A stretch of 12,922 nt of DNA from an uncultured Pseudogracilibacillus sp. Its GTDB lineage: Bacteria; Bacillota; Bacilli; Bacillales; Amphibacillaceae. Location: NCBI GenBank assembly GCA_937960785.1, contig CALGOZ010000099.1:1-12922 (forward strand). The letters run 5' to 3'. Below the pieces are notes generated by a model. That model had not been told where the DNA came from. It did not search any database and was given only the letters and a program-made list of their open reading frames with translations. Positions 1 to 6,898 of the stretch are shown here, piece by piece (position 1 is the stretch's first letter; each line of letters opens with the position of its first letter). Made by a program: the position numbers and the translations under genes.

Positions 1-145
1 ATCGTTTCAACTTACACAGTGGAGACTTCTACTGAGCAAGTCTGCGTACAAAATCATTTCAACTTACACAGTGGAGACTTCTACTGAGTAGGTCGACGCA
101 CAAAATCGTTTCAACTTACACAGTGGAAGCTTCTACCAAGTAGGT
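1..145. repeat. Left hairpin repeat array, well-conserved units
   Basis: Three tandem units have an exact 52-bp period (hairpins at 10-41, 62-93, 114-145). Each is a 32-nt imperfect inverted repeat opening with ACTTACACAGTGGA and closing with TACTGAGTAAGT-like sequence, followed by a 20-nt linker such as CGACGCACAAAATCGTTTCA. Outer pairs 1-6 with 27-32 form a stem, position 7 faces position 26 as an A.A mismatch, and pairs 8-14 with 19-25 form an inner stem around a short loop (unit 3 carries two extra mismatches). The window starts in the linker before unit 1, so the array probably continues to the left. No variable spacers are present. Function is unknown. Confidence 0.9.
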
Positions 146-293
146 TGACGCACTAAAGTGTTTCATCTTACTTAATGAATCCGTTATTATGTAAGTTAAA
201 TAAAAACGATACGTTAACCTACCCGGCCCCCCTGCCGAGGAAGCCAATAAACAAAACTCTTAAAACTTTCCAAGTGGGAGGCCTTAGGTCAGT
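146..293. repeat. Left array, degenerate units that keep the fold
   Basis: Sequence similarity fades here but structure persists. The unit at 166-196 (31 nt) has a different inner stem, TAATGA facing TTATTA-like sequence, with a T.T mismatch at the usual internal position. The unit at 217-244 (28 nt) has an inner CGGC/GCCG stem with the usual C.A mismatch. Linkers 146-165, 197-216 and 245-264 are each 20 nt. Linker 245-264 matches the right-array linker CTACAAACAAAAGTCTTTCA at 15 of 20 positions, which independently fixes the register. A sixth unit at 265-293 is tentative, with only a partial stem. Sequence from 294 to about 433 is AT-rich and I see no gene in it. Confidence 0.7.
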
Positions 294-419
294 TTTCAAT
301 AAAACAAATATGAGGAGAGTGAAATGATTTTTTATTGAAATTTTGGGAAAATGAATTCAGATTTACAATCATGACGATCAGACAATATATTGCCAAAAAA
401 TAAATACATAAAAATTTCT

Positions 420-467
420 GAATAAAATAAAACAGACTGAAATTCTCTATAATAGAGAAATTCAGTC
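420..467 (-). terminator. Intrinsic terminator of the CAP-domain gene
   Basis: Arms 435-449 and 453-467 (GACTGAAATTCTCTA facing its complement with one mismatch) form a long stem with a 3-nt loop. On the minus strand this is followed by the T-rich run CTGTTTTATTTTATT. It lies 34 bp past the stop codon of the gene ending at 501. Confidence 0.85.
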
Positions 468-500
468 CATTCTTTAAAGCTACTTTATCTAAGCTTCAAC

Positions 501-1328
501 TTATTTGCCGATAAACTGTTGTGTCCAGTAATATCCATTATCTACAAAACCAACACCGAGATGTGTAAAGTTAGGATTTAAAATATTAGCACGGTGTCCA
601 GGACTATTCATCCAAGCTTGAACGACTTCTTCCGGAGAACGTTGACCCATAGCGATGTTTTCACCGGCTGTACGATACGTAATGCCAAAAGCACGCATCA
701 TATCAAAAGGTGAACCATACACAGGGCTATTATGGTCGAAGTATCGATTCTGTGCCATATCGTTAGATTTTTCACGTGCTACACGGCTTACCTCTAATTC
801 AAGCTCGAATGGTTTTAAACCATGTTTTACTCGTTCCTCATTTGTTAAATCAAACATACGCCTTTCAAACTCATTTAATTGAGCATAATTCGTTTCTGTT
901 TCTGGAGTTTGTTCAACTTTTTCCTGTTGCTCTTGTTCAATTACGTTGTTTTCCGGCTGATTCTCTTCCTTTTTCGGTGCTTCTTCTACGGATGGCTTTT
1001 CTATTTCTTCTTTTTCTTCTTGTGGTTTTTGTTCTACATTTTTAGGCTTTTCTTCATGATGATTTTTTCCATGGTGACGATGCCTTTTCTTTTTTCCATC
1101 CTTATGATATTTTTTATACGTAGGTTTCTGTTTTTTATGATCCCATTGCTCTAATAATTTACCATAAAAAACAAGAAACTCTTCATCTGTTTTCATCTCA
1201 TAAGTATGTACCTGTGAATTGTTTCCTGCCCCTTCTTCGATTGCTGCTTTTGATACGAACTGATTACCTCCAACTAAGACGACTAATGCTACAGCTATAA
1301 GTAAGAACGATTTAAATCGTTTAAACAT
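501..1328 (-). CDS. Secreted CAP-domain (SCP/PR1-like, YkwD-type) protein
   Basis: The 275-residue product has a basic N-terminus and hydrophobic core (about 5-28) that should act as a Sec signal peptide. A hydrophilic linker covers roughly residues 60-150, and a C-terminal CAP domain covers about 151-275. The linker is first Lys/His-rich (about 65-92) and then Glu/Pro/Gln-rich. The CAP domain shows FDHNSP (H199), AGENIA (E223), NSPGHRANIL (H245) and HLGVG, the conserved cavity residues of the family. The ATG follows AAAGGAG with good spacing. CAP proteins are extracellular; in Bacillus relatives such as YkwD the biochemical role is not settled. The gene is monocistronic, with its own terminator. 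Family assignment is sure; function is not. Confidence 0.92.
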   Translation of the reverse strand: MFKRFKSFLLIAVALVVLVGGNQFVSKAAIEEGAGNNSQVHTYEMKTDEEFLVFYGKLLEQWDHKKQKPTYKKYHKDGKKKRHRHHGKNHHEEKPKNVEQKPQEEKEEIEKPSVEEAPKKEENQPENNVIEQEQQEKVEQTPETETNYAQLNEFERRMFDLTNEERVKHGLKPFELELEVSRVAREKSNDMAQNRYFDHNSPVYGSPFDMMRAFGITYRTAGENIAMGQRSPEEVVQAWMNSPGHRANILNPNFTHLGVGFVDNGYYWTQQFIGK

Positions 1329-1372
1329 TCTGTTCTCTCCTTTAAAATAGTTTAAAAATTTCTTTCGTCATA

Positions 1373-1401
1373 ATCATACCATCGTATTTTTGTAATAGTT
1401 G
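1373..1401 (-). promoter_or_regulatory. Possible promoter of the CAP-domain gene
   Basis: On the minus strand a TATGAT -10 lies at 1378-1373, about 45 bp before the start codon. The -35 position at 17-bp spacing (CAACTA, 1401-1396) is poor, so this call rests on the -10 alone. Confidence 0.35.
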
Positions 1402-1537
1402 AAACAGAAATTTCCAATTGGAAAGCGTAAGAAACAGTCGCTTCAAAACTACGAAACTATCATGTTTTTTTAGTTCTCTTATTTCATGGGATTGGGAATG
1501 TAATCTATCATTAACAATAATTGGTCAAAATCAGGTA

Positions 1538-1566
1538 TTGACACCTTTTAAAAAAGTGATTTTTAT
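1538..1566 (+). promoter_or_regulatory. Possible sigma-A promoter upstream of the CoA hydrolase gene
   Basis: TTGACA at 1538-1543, a 17-bp spacer and TTTTAT at 1561-1566 (4 of 6 consensus). It would leave a leader of about 165 nt before the ATG at 1739. A second -10-like TATGAT at 1682-1687 is closer to the gene but has no good -35. The rest of the 410-bp gap 1329-1738 holds no gene that I can see. Confidence 0.45.
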
Positions 1567-1681
1567 GACACTTATATAACAGTTCTGATATAAAATTTTG
1601 TTTTTGTTATGAAATTGCAATTTTTAATGAAAAATTACCCATAAGGTGAGAATCGAGTCTGCGTGAACTTTTTAAAAAAGT
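1543..1681 (+). repeat. Pair of near-identical palindromic sites upstream of the CoA hydrolase
   Basis: ACCTTTTAAAAAAGT at 1543-1557 and ACTTTTTAAAAAAGT at 1667-1681 differ at one base of 15, and each is close to palindromic. Similarity continues downstream with ATGACACTTATATAA and ATGATACACTTAGATAA. They sit 124 bp apart. The first overlaps the spacer of the candidate promoter and the second abuts a TATGAT. They could be operators or the trace of a duplicated promoter segment. Confidence 0.45.
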
Positions 1682-1738
1682 TATGATACACTTAGATAAA
1701 AGGGAACTAGTAACTTACAAAGTAAAGGAAGTGACAAA

Positions 1739-2782
1739 ATGAGTGAGGTACTTGTACAAAAAAATGAAAAAGGATTAGGTTCCATTTTATTGAATCGACC
1801 GGAATCTTTAAACGCCTTAGACATTTCAATGATTCGTAAAATTAAACAAACCTTAGATGGATGGATGAAGGACGATGAAGTAAAAGTAATTTTATTTTCT
1901 TCCACTAATGAAAGGGCTTTCTGTGCCGGCGGAGATATAAAAGCTCTATACGAGGCTAAACTTGCTGGAGAAGATATGGAGGAGGCAAGTTCCTTTTTTG
2001 TCGAAGAGTATGAATTAGACGGAATGATTTATACTTATCCCAAACCAATAATTGCAAATTTAGATGGAATCGTTATGGGGGGTGGAGTAGGTCTTACCTA
2101 CGGATCGCCGTATAAAATCGTTACCGAACGGACGAAATGGGCGATGCCGGAGATGAATATTAGTTTATATCCGGATGTAGGAGCAAGTTATTTTTTAAAT
2201 AAAGCCCCTGGTCATATAGGACGCTATGTAGCTCTTACAGCAAAAACTTTTGAAGCTTCCGATGTACTATATATGAACGCAGCTAATTATTATATGAACT
2301 CAGATCGTTTGAAAAAATTTTTAAAATCTTTAGAAAAAACAGATTGGACAGCAGAAGCAGACGAAGAGATAAAGGTACTCATCGAAAAATTTAGTGAACC
2401 CCTTCAGGAAGTAAGTTTTTTAGAAAGGCATGCATCGCAAATAAATGAACATTTCCAATACGAAACAGTCGAACAAATCGTCGATTCATTGCAAAAGGAT
2501 GAGTCTGACTTTGCGAAAGAGACAGCGCAACTATTAACGTCACTATCTCCTGTTTCATTAAAAGTTACTTTACAATTATTAATTTGGGCACAAGGAAAAA
2601 CAATCGAACAATGTTTAGAACAAGACATATCAATAGCTAAAAGGTTTATGAAAGTCGAAGATTTCTTTGAAGGCGTTCGATCGGTTTTAATCGACAAAGA
2701 TCGCAACCCTTCCTACAAATATAAATCACTAGAAGAAGTGTCCGATAATTTCGTTCAATCTTTTTTTAATAAAGAAATATAA
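1739..2782 (+). CDS. 3-hydroxyisobutyryl-CoA hydrolase / enoyl-CoA hydratase family protein
   Basis: The 347-residue product is a crotonase-fold protein. RAFCAGGDIKAL (59-70), FF.EEY.L (86-93), the GGG of MGGGVGL (113-119) and the PE...PDVG segment (137-148) match the 3-hydroxyisobutyryl-CoA hydrolase subgroup rather than plain hydratases, which are nearer 260 residues. E138 and D146 have the same eight-residue spacing as catalytic Glu169 and Asp177 of human HIBCH. The expected reaction is hydrolysis of 3-hydroxyisobutyryl-CoA in valine breakdown, in the cytoplasm. AAAGGAAGTG precedes the ATG. No other valine-pathway gene is in the window, so the physiological substrate is inferred from family alone. 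A hydratase/isomerase role is the main alternative. Confidence 0.85.
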   Translation: MSEVLVQKNEKGLGSILLNRPESLNALDISMIRKIKQTLDGWMKDDEVKVILFSSTNERAFCAGGDIKALYEAKLAGEDMEEASSFFVEEYELDGMIYTYPKPIIANLDGIVMGGGVGLTYGSPYKIVTERTKWAMPEMNISLYPDVGASYFLNKAPGHIGRYVALTAKTFEASDVLYMNAANYYMNSDRLKKFLKSLEKTDWTAEADEEIKVLIEKFSEPLQEVSFLERHASQINEHFQYETVEQIVDSLQKDESDFAKETAQLLTSLSPVSLKVTLQLLIWAQGKTIEQCLEQDISIAKRFMKVEDFFEGVRSVLIDKDRNPSYKYKSLEEVSDNFVQSFFNKEI

Positions 2783-2786
2783 AAAA

Positions 2787-2827
2787 TGAGTGGAATTGCC
2801 ACAAATGGCAGTTCCACCCATTTTTTT
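2787..2827. terminator. Bidirectional intrinsic terminator
   Basis: TGGAATTGCCA (2791-2801) and TGGCAGTTCCA (2806-2816) form an 11-bp stem (one G.T pair) around loop CAAA, followed by CCCA and seven T on the plus strand. A-rich sequence before the stem supplies T residues on the minus strand. It lies between the convergent CoA hydrolase gene and the kinase operon, so it can serve both. Confidence 0.9.
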
Positions 2828-2903
2828 ACTTAGCCTTCACAACTTTGTGTTTATAAATAATATCAACTTGCACGACCAGTAATACCACTATAATCCGTAT
2901 TAT

Positions 2904-2930
2904 AAACAAAAACTGTCCCTTAATGGGAAC
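2904..2930 (-). terminator. Weak second terminator after the kinase gene
   Basis: On the minus strand, GTTCCC and GGGAC can form a short imperfect stem around ATTAA just after the kinase stop, followed by AGTTTTTGTTT. The stem is short, and the bidirectional terminator further on is stronger. Confidence 0.4.
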
Positions 2931-2940
2931 CGCTTAAAAC

Positions 2941-4035
2941 TTAATTGGAAGAATTAATAAAAGGTAAAGTAATAATAAAGCTATGATAATCGTCGAACGA
3001 TTGTAAATGAATCGTACCGTTATGAGCAATAACAATTTCCTGTGCAATGGCGAGACCTAATCCTGAACCACCCGTTTCACGATTGCGCGATTGTTCCACA
3101 CGATAAAAGCGTTCGAAAATCTTATCCTGTTCCTCTTGAGGAATTGCTTCGCCTTTGCCTGTAACGGAAATAACATACTTACTCTCTTTTACTTTTCCTT
3201 CAATTACAATCGGTTCCTTACCTATTCGATAACGGAGGGCATTTTCGATTATATTCGAAATCGCTTGTTGCATACCTTTTTCATGAACGTTTAAATTTAC
3301 ATCTTCAATCTTAACGTCGAGTTGTACTGCTTCTTCTTTGATTTGCCAATCGAAGAGTTGAATACACTCCTCAATTAGTTTACGGCTATTGATGACTTGT
3401 TTTTCACTATAGGTAGTTCCTTCTACTGTCCATGCTGTAACATGTTCTATTTGTTCAATCAAACTAGTTAATTGCTTAGCTTGGTCATGTAACGATTGAA
3501 ATAATATCGTATCTCCTTCGATATGACCTTCTTTTAATGCATATAAATAGCCTTTAATATTTGCTGTTGGAGTACGTAATTCGTGGGAAATATTTTCAAT
3601 TAATTTCTTTCGTTCTCGTTCGTTTGTCTCGAGGCGAACGATTAATTCATTATATTGTTCTAATAACTCAGCTATTTCACCAGATGTTCGTAATTGGATC
3701 GGCTCGGGGTACCTTCCCGTCTTTAACACTTTAGTCGACTCGATTAGTTCTCTTACTGGATTGATCATTTTTCGCGTTAAATAGAAATGTAAAACCGTAC
3801 TAATCAACACACCCAGCGTTGTGAAAATTAAAAAATATTGAAAAAGTGTTGCGTTAAATTGAGCTTGACGGATTGGAGACGGGCTACCGATCCCACCGAC
3901 TAAATTACAAGCCGTTTCATAAATTGCCCAACCGGTAAGTCCCATCGCTAACGTAATGACGACACTATTTATAAACGTTAACTTCCACAGAAAGCCTTTT
4001 GGAATAAGTTGTTTCAAAAAATTACTATTGAACAA
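2941..4035 (-). CDS. Membrane sensor histidine kinase
   Basis: The 364-residue product has two membrane segments (about 17-38 and 62-85) with a short outer loop of roughly 25 residues, a HAMP-like linker (86-136), and a phospho-acceptor helix ENISHELRTP with H151. The ATPase domain has N-box NIIENALRY (261-269), F-box FERFY (308-311) and G2 box GGSGLGLAI (322-330). The usual DxGxG of the G1 box is replaced by VTGKGEAIP (291-299), so G293 stands where the adenine-contacting Asp is expected. The start is TTG and overlaps the regulator gene by 11 nt, implying translational coupling; GAGG and GGGG lie upstream and no early ATG is available. It is the last gene of the operon and presumably phosphorylates the adjacent regulator. 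The small sensor loop suggests sensing in the membrane or through a partner. Confidence 0.93.
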   Translation of the reverse strand: MFNSNFLKQLIPKGFLWKLTFINSVVITLAMGLTGWAIYETACNLVGGIGSPSPIRQAQFNATLFQYFLIFTTLGVLISTVLHFYLTRKMINPVRELIESTKVLKTGRYPEPIQLRTSGEIAELLEQYNELIVRLETNERERKKLIENISHELRTPTANIKGYLYALKEGHIEGDTILFQSLHDQAKQLTSLIEQIEHVTAWTVEGTTYSEKQVINSRKLIEECIQLFDWQIKEEAVQLDVKIEDVNLNVHEKGMQQAISNIIENALRYRIGKEPIVIEGKVKESKYVISVTGKGEAIPQEEQDKIFERFYRVEQSRNRETGGSGLGLAIAQEIVIAHNGTIHLQSFDDYHSFIITLPFINSSN

Positions 4036-4708
4036 ATTTATACCCCATTCCTCGAACTGTTTGAATTCGCTTTGGCTTCGACGGTTCTTCTTCTATTTTC
4101 TCGCGTAATTTTTTAATATGTGCATCAATCGTTCGATCCAAAATATTCTGTTCGTCATATTTATATAAATTACGGACGAGTTGTTCTCGTGTAAAGACAA
4201 TGTTTGGATGTTGCATTAAATGAGAGAGTAAATCGAATTCGTGACGAGTTAAATATACTTTTTCACCTCGTAAATATACTTCTCTTTCTTCAGTTAGCAA
4301 TTCTAATCCATTTGCTTTAATTCTTTTTCGCTGTTGATTCCTCCGCCGAAAGGTTGTCTCTATATAAGCGATTAACTCTTCCGGATGGAAAGGTTTCGTT
4401 AAATATAAATCTGCTCCAAGGGATAGGCCTTCAATGCGATCTTCAATTTGAGTTTTTGCGGATAACATTATAATAGGAATATCTTGATTACCTAAATCTT
4501 CCCGTACCCACTTACAAAATTGTTCTCCACTTACTTTTGGCAACATTAAATCTAAAATAATTAAATCCGGTTTATGTTGTAAAAAAAGCTGCTTAGCTTC
4601 TTCGCCATCAGCAGCTTCAATTACTGTATATTGTTGTTTTGTGACGTATAAGCGGATTAGATCCCGAATCATTTGATCGTCTTCTACAATTAACACGACT
4701 TCGCCCAT
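4025..4708 (-). CDS. OmpR/PhoB-family response regulator
   Basis: The product is 227 residues from the ATG at 4708. The receiver domain has the acidic pair in VEDD, phospho-acceptor D53 (IILDLMLP), S83 (IIMLSA) and K105 (LTKPF). The C-terminal winged helix (about 132-226) has TRHEFDLLSHL, DRTIDAHIKKLR and VRGMGYKF, typical of OmpR-type DNA binders. An upstream in-frame GTG at 4717 would add three residues, but GAGGTG lies about six bases before the ATG and D53 then falls at the usual position, so I chose the ATG. It follows the thioredoxin gene by 37 nt and overlaps the kinase. It likely activates transcription once phosphorylated; targets cannot be read from this window. Confidence 0.95.
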   Translation of the reverse strand: MGEVVLIVEDDQMIRDLIRLYVTKQQYTVIEAADGEEAKQLFLQHKPDLIILDLMLPKVSGEQFCKWVREDLGNQDIPIIMLSAKTQIEDRIEGLSLGADLYLTKPFHPEELIAYIETTFRRRNQQRKRIKANGLELLTEEREVYLRGEKVYLTRHEFDLLSHLMQHPNIVFTREQLVRNLYKYDEQNILDRTIDAHIKKLREKIEEEPSKPKRIQTVRGMGYKFVQ

Positions 4709-4745
4709 GTCGTACACCTCAATTAATTTCTTTAATTATGAAAAA

Positions 4746-5303
4746 TTACTCCATTTCCTCAAAGGCTTGAACCATCATTTCATAATTTAACGCACCGATT
4801 GCGATATTATGAATTTCACCTTTTGAATTAATTAAATAAGAAGTAGGTAAAGCTGAAGCATTGTACAATGTTGAAACTTCTGTGTCAATATCTGATAATA
4901 CAGTGAAAGTAACTCCATATTCATCTAAAAATTCTTCAATTTGATCGATCCCTTGTTCTGTCGATGTTAAGTTTACCGCTAGAATCGTCGCATCATATTC
5001 TTCATGGAACTTTTGCATATCAGGCATTTCTGCTCGACATGGTGGACACCACGTTGCCCAGAAGTTTAAAATAATTTTTTCACCTGAATGGTCTGATAAC
5101 TTCACTGTTTCACCATCTAATGTTTCTAGCTCAAAATCTGGCGCTTTTTCACCTTGTTTTAAACCGACATTATCAGATTCCCCAATATCTGTTTCGACTG
5201 CTTCATCATCGAACTGTTCAGTCGATGAATCTTTATCAACAAAGTCATAAATAGCATAACCTAACAACCCTACTACAATTACAATAACAATCCATTTCCG
5301 CAT
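4746..5303 (-). CDS. Membrane-tethered thioredoxin-like protein (TlpA/ResA/StoA family)
   Basis: The 185-residue product has one N-terminal membrane anchor (about 4-20), an acidic linker (22-48), and a thioredoxin fold with FWATWCPPCRAEMP (C86, C89) and cis-proline P153 in ALPTSYLI. The domain should sit outside the membrane and reduce disulfides in envelope substrates, such as apocytochrome c (ResA-type) or spore-coat/envelope proteins (StoA-type). CPPC is as in StoA, whereas ResA has CEPC, so a cytochrome role is not assured. AAGGGGG precedes the ATG. It lies 16 nt after ccdA, its probable electron donor, and 37 nt before the response regulator. TlpA/AhpC-TSA family membership is firm; the exact substrate is unknown. 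Confidence 0.9.
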   Translation of the reverse strand: MRKWIVIVIVVGLLGYAIYDFVDKDSSTEQFDDEAVETDIGESDNVGLKQGEKAPDFELETLDGETVKLSDHSGEKIILNFWATWCPPCRAEMPDMQKFHEEYDATILAVNLTSTEQGIDQIEEFLDEYGVTFTVLSDIDTEVSTLYNASALPTSYLINSKGEIHNIAIGALNYEMMVQAFEEME

Positions 5304-5319
5304 TAAATAACCCCCTTAT

Positions 5320-6078
5320 TTAACCTAACCTTGATAACCAAGTACCTTCAACTAAATCTAATAAAAACTGAGTAATTCTCGGAAGTTGACCAGTAAATAA
5401 GATAATACCCATAATGATCATAATGATGCCACCGACTTTCATTATGATTCCACTTTTTTGAACGATCCAGCGAGTAGATCCGAGGAAAAAAGTTAAGATT
5501 AAAAATGGTGCAGCAAAACCGACTACATACATCACTGTGTAGAAAATACCATGCCCTGGGTTGCTCGCTGCCAAAAATAAAATCGAAGCAAAAATTGGAC
5601 CAATACAAGGTGTCCAACCAGCTGCAAAACCAAGGCCAACTAAAAAGGTACCAAGATAACCAACTTCACTACGTTGGTATTGCATTCGTCTTTCTTGCAT
5701 TAAAAAGCCTATATTAAGCCAACCTGCGACAAAGAGTCCCATCACGATGATAAAGATTCCTGCAATCCGCTGAATTAGTAAACCGGAATCACCAGTTAAT
5801 AAGGATTGAATCCATTGACCTAAAAAAGAGGCCCCTACACCTAAACTAATAAATACAAGAGAGACACCGAGAAGGAAAAACACTGAATGAGTAAGTAATG
5901 TTTTTCTTATTTGTCCTTCTTTACTATCTTGTAATTCCTTCACACTTATTCCTGTTATATATGATAAGTATGCCGGAAAAATTGGCAATACACACGGTGA
6001 TAAAAAGGATAATGCTCCAGCTCCAAAAGCTAGAACCATCCCAAATAGTAAAAATGTATCTGCACTAATTGCTCCCAA
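5320..6078 (-). CDS. ccdA: CcdA/DsbD-family transmembrane thiol-reductant transporter
   Basis: The 252-residue product has six or so membrane segments and the CcdA signatures FLSPCVLPIFPAYLSYI (C29) and AAGWTPCIGPIF (C158). These are the two membrane cysteines that relay electrons from cytoplasmic thioredoxin to the outer face. The start is TTG at 6078, preceded by GGAAGGTG with proper spacing; that ribosome site lies in the last codons of the upstream gene, so the two are coupled. It is directly followed by the CPPC thioredoxin, its expected partner in the cytochrome c maturation or envelope thiol pathway. Length fits CcdA rather than full DsbD. Confidence 0.93.
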   Translation of the reverse strand: MGAISADTFLLFGMVLAFGAGALSFLSPCVLPIFPAYLSYITGISVKELQDSKEGQIRKTLLTHSVFFLLGVSLVFISLGVGASFLGQWIQSLLTGDSGLLIQRIAGIFIIVMGLFVAGWLNIGFLMQERRMQYQRSEVGYLGTFLVGLGFAAGWTPCIGPIFASILFLAASNPGHGIFYTVMYVVGFAAPFLILTFFLGSTRWIVQKSGIIMKVGGIIMIIMGIILFTGQLPRITQFLLDLVEGTWLSRLG

Positions 6079-6081
6079 TGA

Positions 6082-6723
6082 TTACACCTTCCTCTTTCTT
6101 CTGTAAAGTACAATTGATACTAGTAGAACGAGCAATACAATGAAATATATCGGTGAAAGACGAAAACTAAAAATTGTCGCATTGACTAAACTCGTACATA
6201 TAATTTGACCGATTAATAAAGCAAGGCCGATTAATAAACTTAAAGGCTCGACTGAAACACGCCCGTACATCACAATATAAAAGAGCATTAAAACTGCAAT
6301 AAGAATTAAATATATTATATTGTACGAGTTTTGTTCAACGACGATTTGTAAAAATTCATATAAAAAGCTAGCACTCAAAAAAATCGGCAAAAACGTATAA
6401 GCGATTGATGAAATCGAATCACCTTTTCGTTTGTATCGGTACAACAAATTAATCGCTAATAAAATTGTAGCAATATAAATCGCATAAGAGTTACTTGGAT
6501 AAGCTAAAATCGAAAGGGGATCTTGGATAAATTTTGTAAGGTTAACGATAATTTTCCCAATCCATATATAAATTATAAAATTGATCACTAATCCAACTAC
6601 GTGTTCAATTTGTTTTCTCTTATTTGCTTGGGTATCTTTAGAGATAAGTGCATAAACCGCAATACCTGCAAGAAAGCTAACGACTAATATTCCTAAACTG
6701 ACTAAGATTGTAGTTGATGGCAC
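6082..6723 (-). CDS. Unrecognised polytopic membrane protein, first gene of the redox operon
   Basis: The 213-residue product is very hydrophobic with about seven predicted membrane segments (near 6-27, 40-62, 78-95, 107-128, 133-152, 159-178, 189-208) and a basic C-terminal tail YRRKRKV. It has one cysteine (in IICTS) and no motif that I recognise. The start is GTG at 6723, preceded by AGGGGAG at good spacing. Its stop is 3 nt before the ccdA start, and the ccdA ribosome site is inside its last codons. Position suggests a role with CcdA or as an input to the two-component pair, but nothing in the sequence shows a mechanism. Confidence 0.8.
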   Translation of the reverse strand: MPSTTILVSLGILVVSFLAGIAVYALISKDTQANKRKQIEHVVGLVINFIIYIWIGKIIVNLTKFIQDPLSILAYPSNSYAIYIATILLAINLLYRYKRKGDSISSIAYTFLPIFLSASFLYEFLQIVVEQNSYNIIYLILIAVLMLFYIVMYGRVSVEPLSLLIGLALLIGQIICTSLVNATIFSFRLSPIYFIVLLVLLVSIVLYRRKRKV

Positions 6724-6785
6724 GATGAACTCCCCTAACTATAAACTCAAATTCAAGTATAACGAACCTTTATGAAAATTTGATG

Positions 6786-6814
6786 AAAATATCTATTTGA
6801 CACACTATTGTCAA
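6786..6814 (-). promoter_or_regulatory. Promoter and palindromic operator of the redox/two-component operon
   Basis: On the minus strand, TTGACA (6814-6809), a 17-bp spacer and TATTTT (6791-6786) form a sigma-A-type promoter about 63 bp before the GTG start. The -35 is one arm of the perfect inverted repeat TTGACA-N6-TGTCAA (6797-6814), so a protein bound there would contact the -35 and spacer. This is the only good promoter found for the five-gene operon. Confidence 0.6.
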
Positions 6815-6844
6815 AAAACTTTTAGCTTATATGTATGGAAAAGT

Positions 6845-6873
6845 GGAAGAAAAACACCCATGTAGGATGTTTT
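6845..6873 (-). terminator. Intrinsic terminator of the small GNAT gene
   Basis: On the minus strand AAAACATCC (6873-6865) pairs with GGGTGTTTT (6859-6851, one G.T pair) around a 5-nt loop, then TTCTTCC. It lies 26 bp past the stop of the gene ending at 6899 and upstream of the operon promoter. Confidence 0.7.
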
Positions 6874-6898
6874 CCGCCTCCTTTTCCTTTCAATATAT

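Noticed and set aside
1..165. CRISPR array
   Set aside because: The 20-nt linkers are similar to one another rather than unique spacers, the whole 52-bp unit is repeated, and no cas genes are present.
655..1154. Plus-strand open frames opposite the CAP-domain gene
   Set aside because: Their composition mirrors the Glu/Lys-rich linker on the other strand, they lack ribosome sites, and they overlap a confident gene completely.
4709..4717. GTG start for the response regulator, three codons upstream
   Set aside because: GAGGTG is correctly spaced for the ATG at 4708 and would overlap the GTG itself; the ATG also gives standard receiver-domain numbering.
6811..6861. 16-codon minus-strand ORF after the small GNAT gene, with AAGGAGG upstream
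   Set aside because: The ribosome-site spacing is about 14 nt, the ORF overlaps an intrinsic terminator and the next operon's promoter, and its composition is unremarkable.
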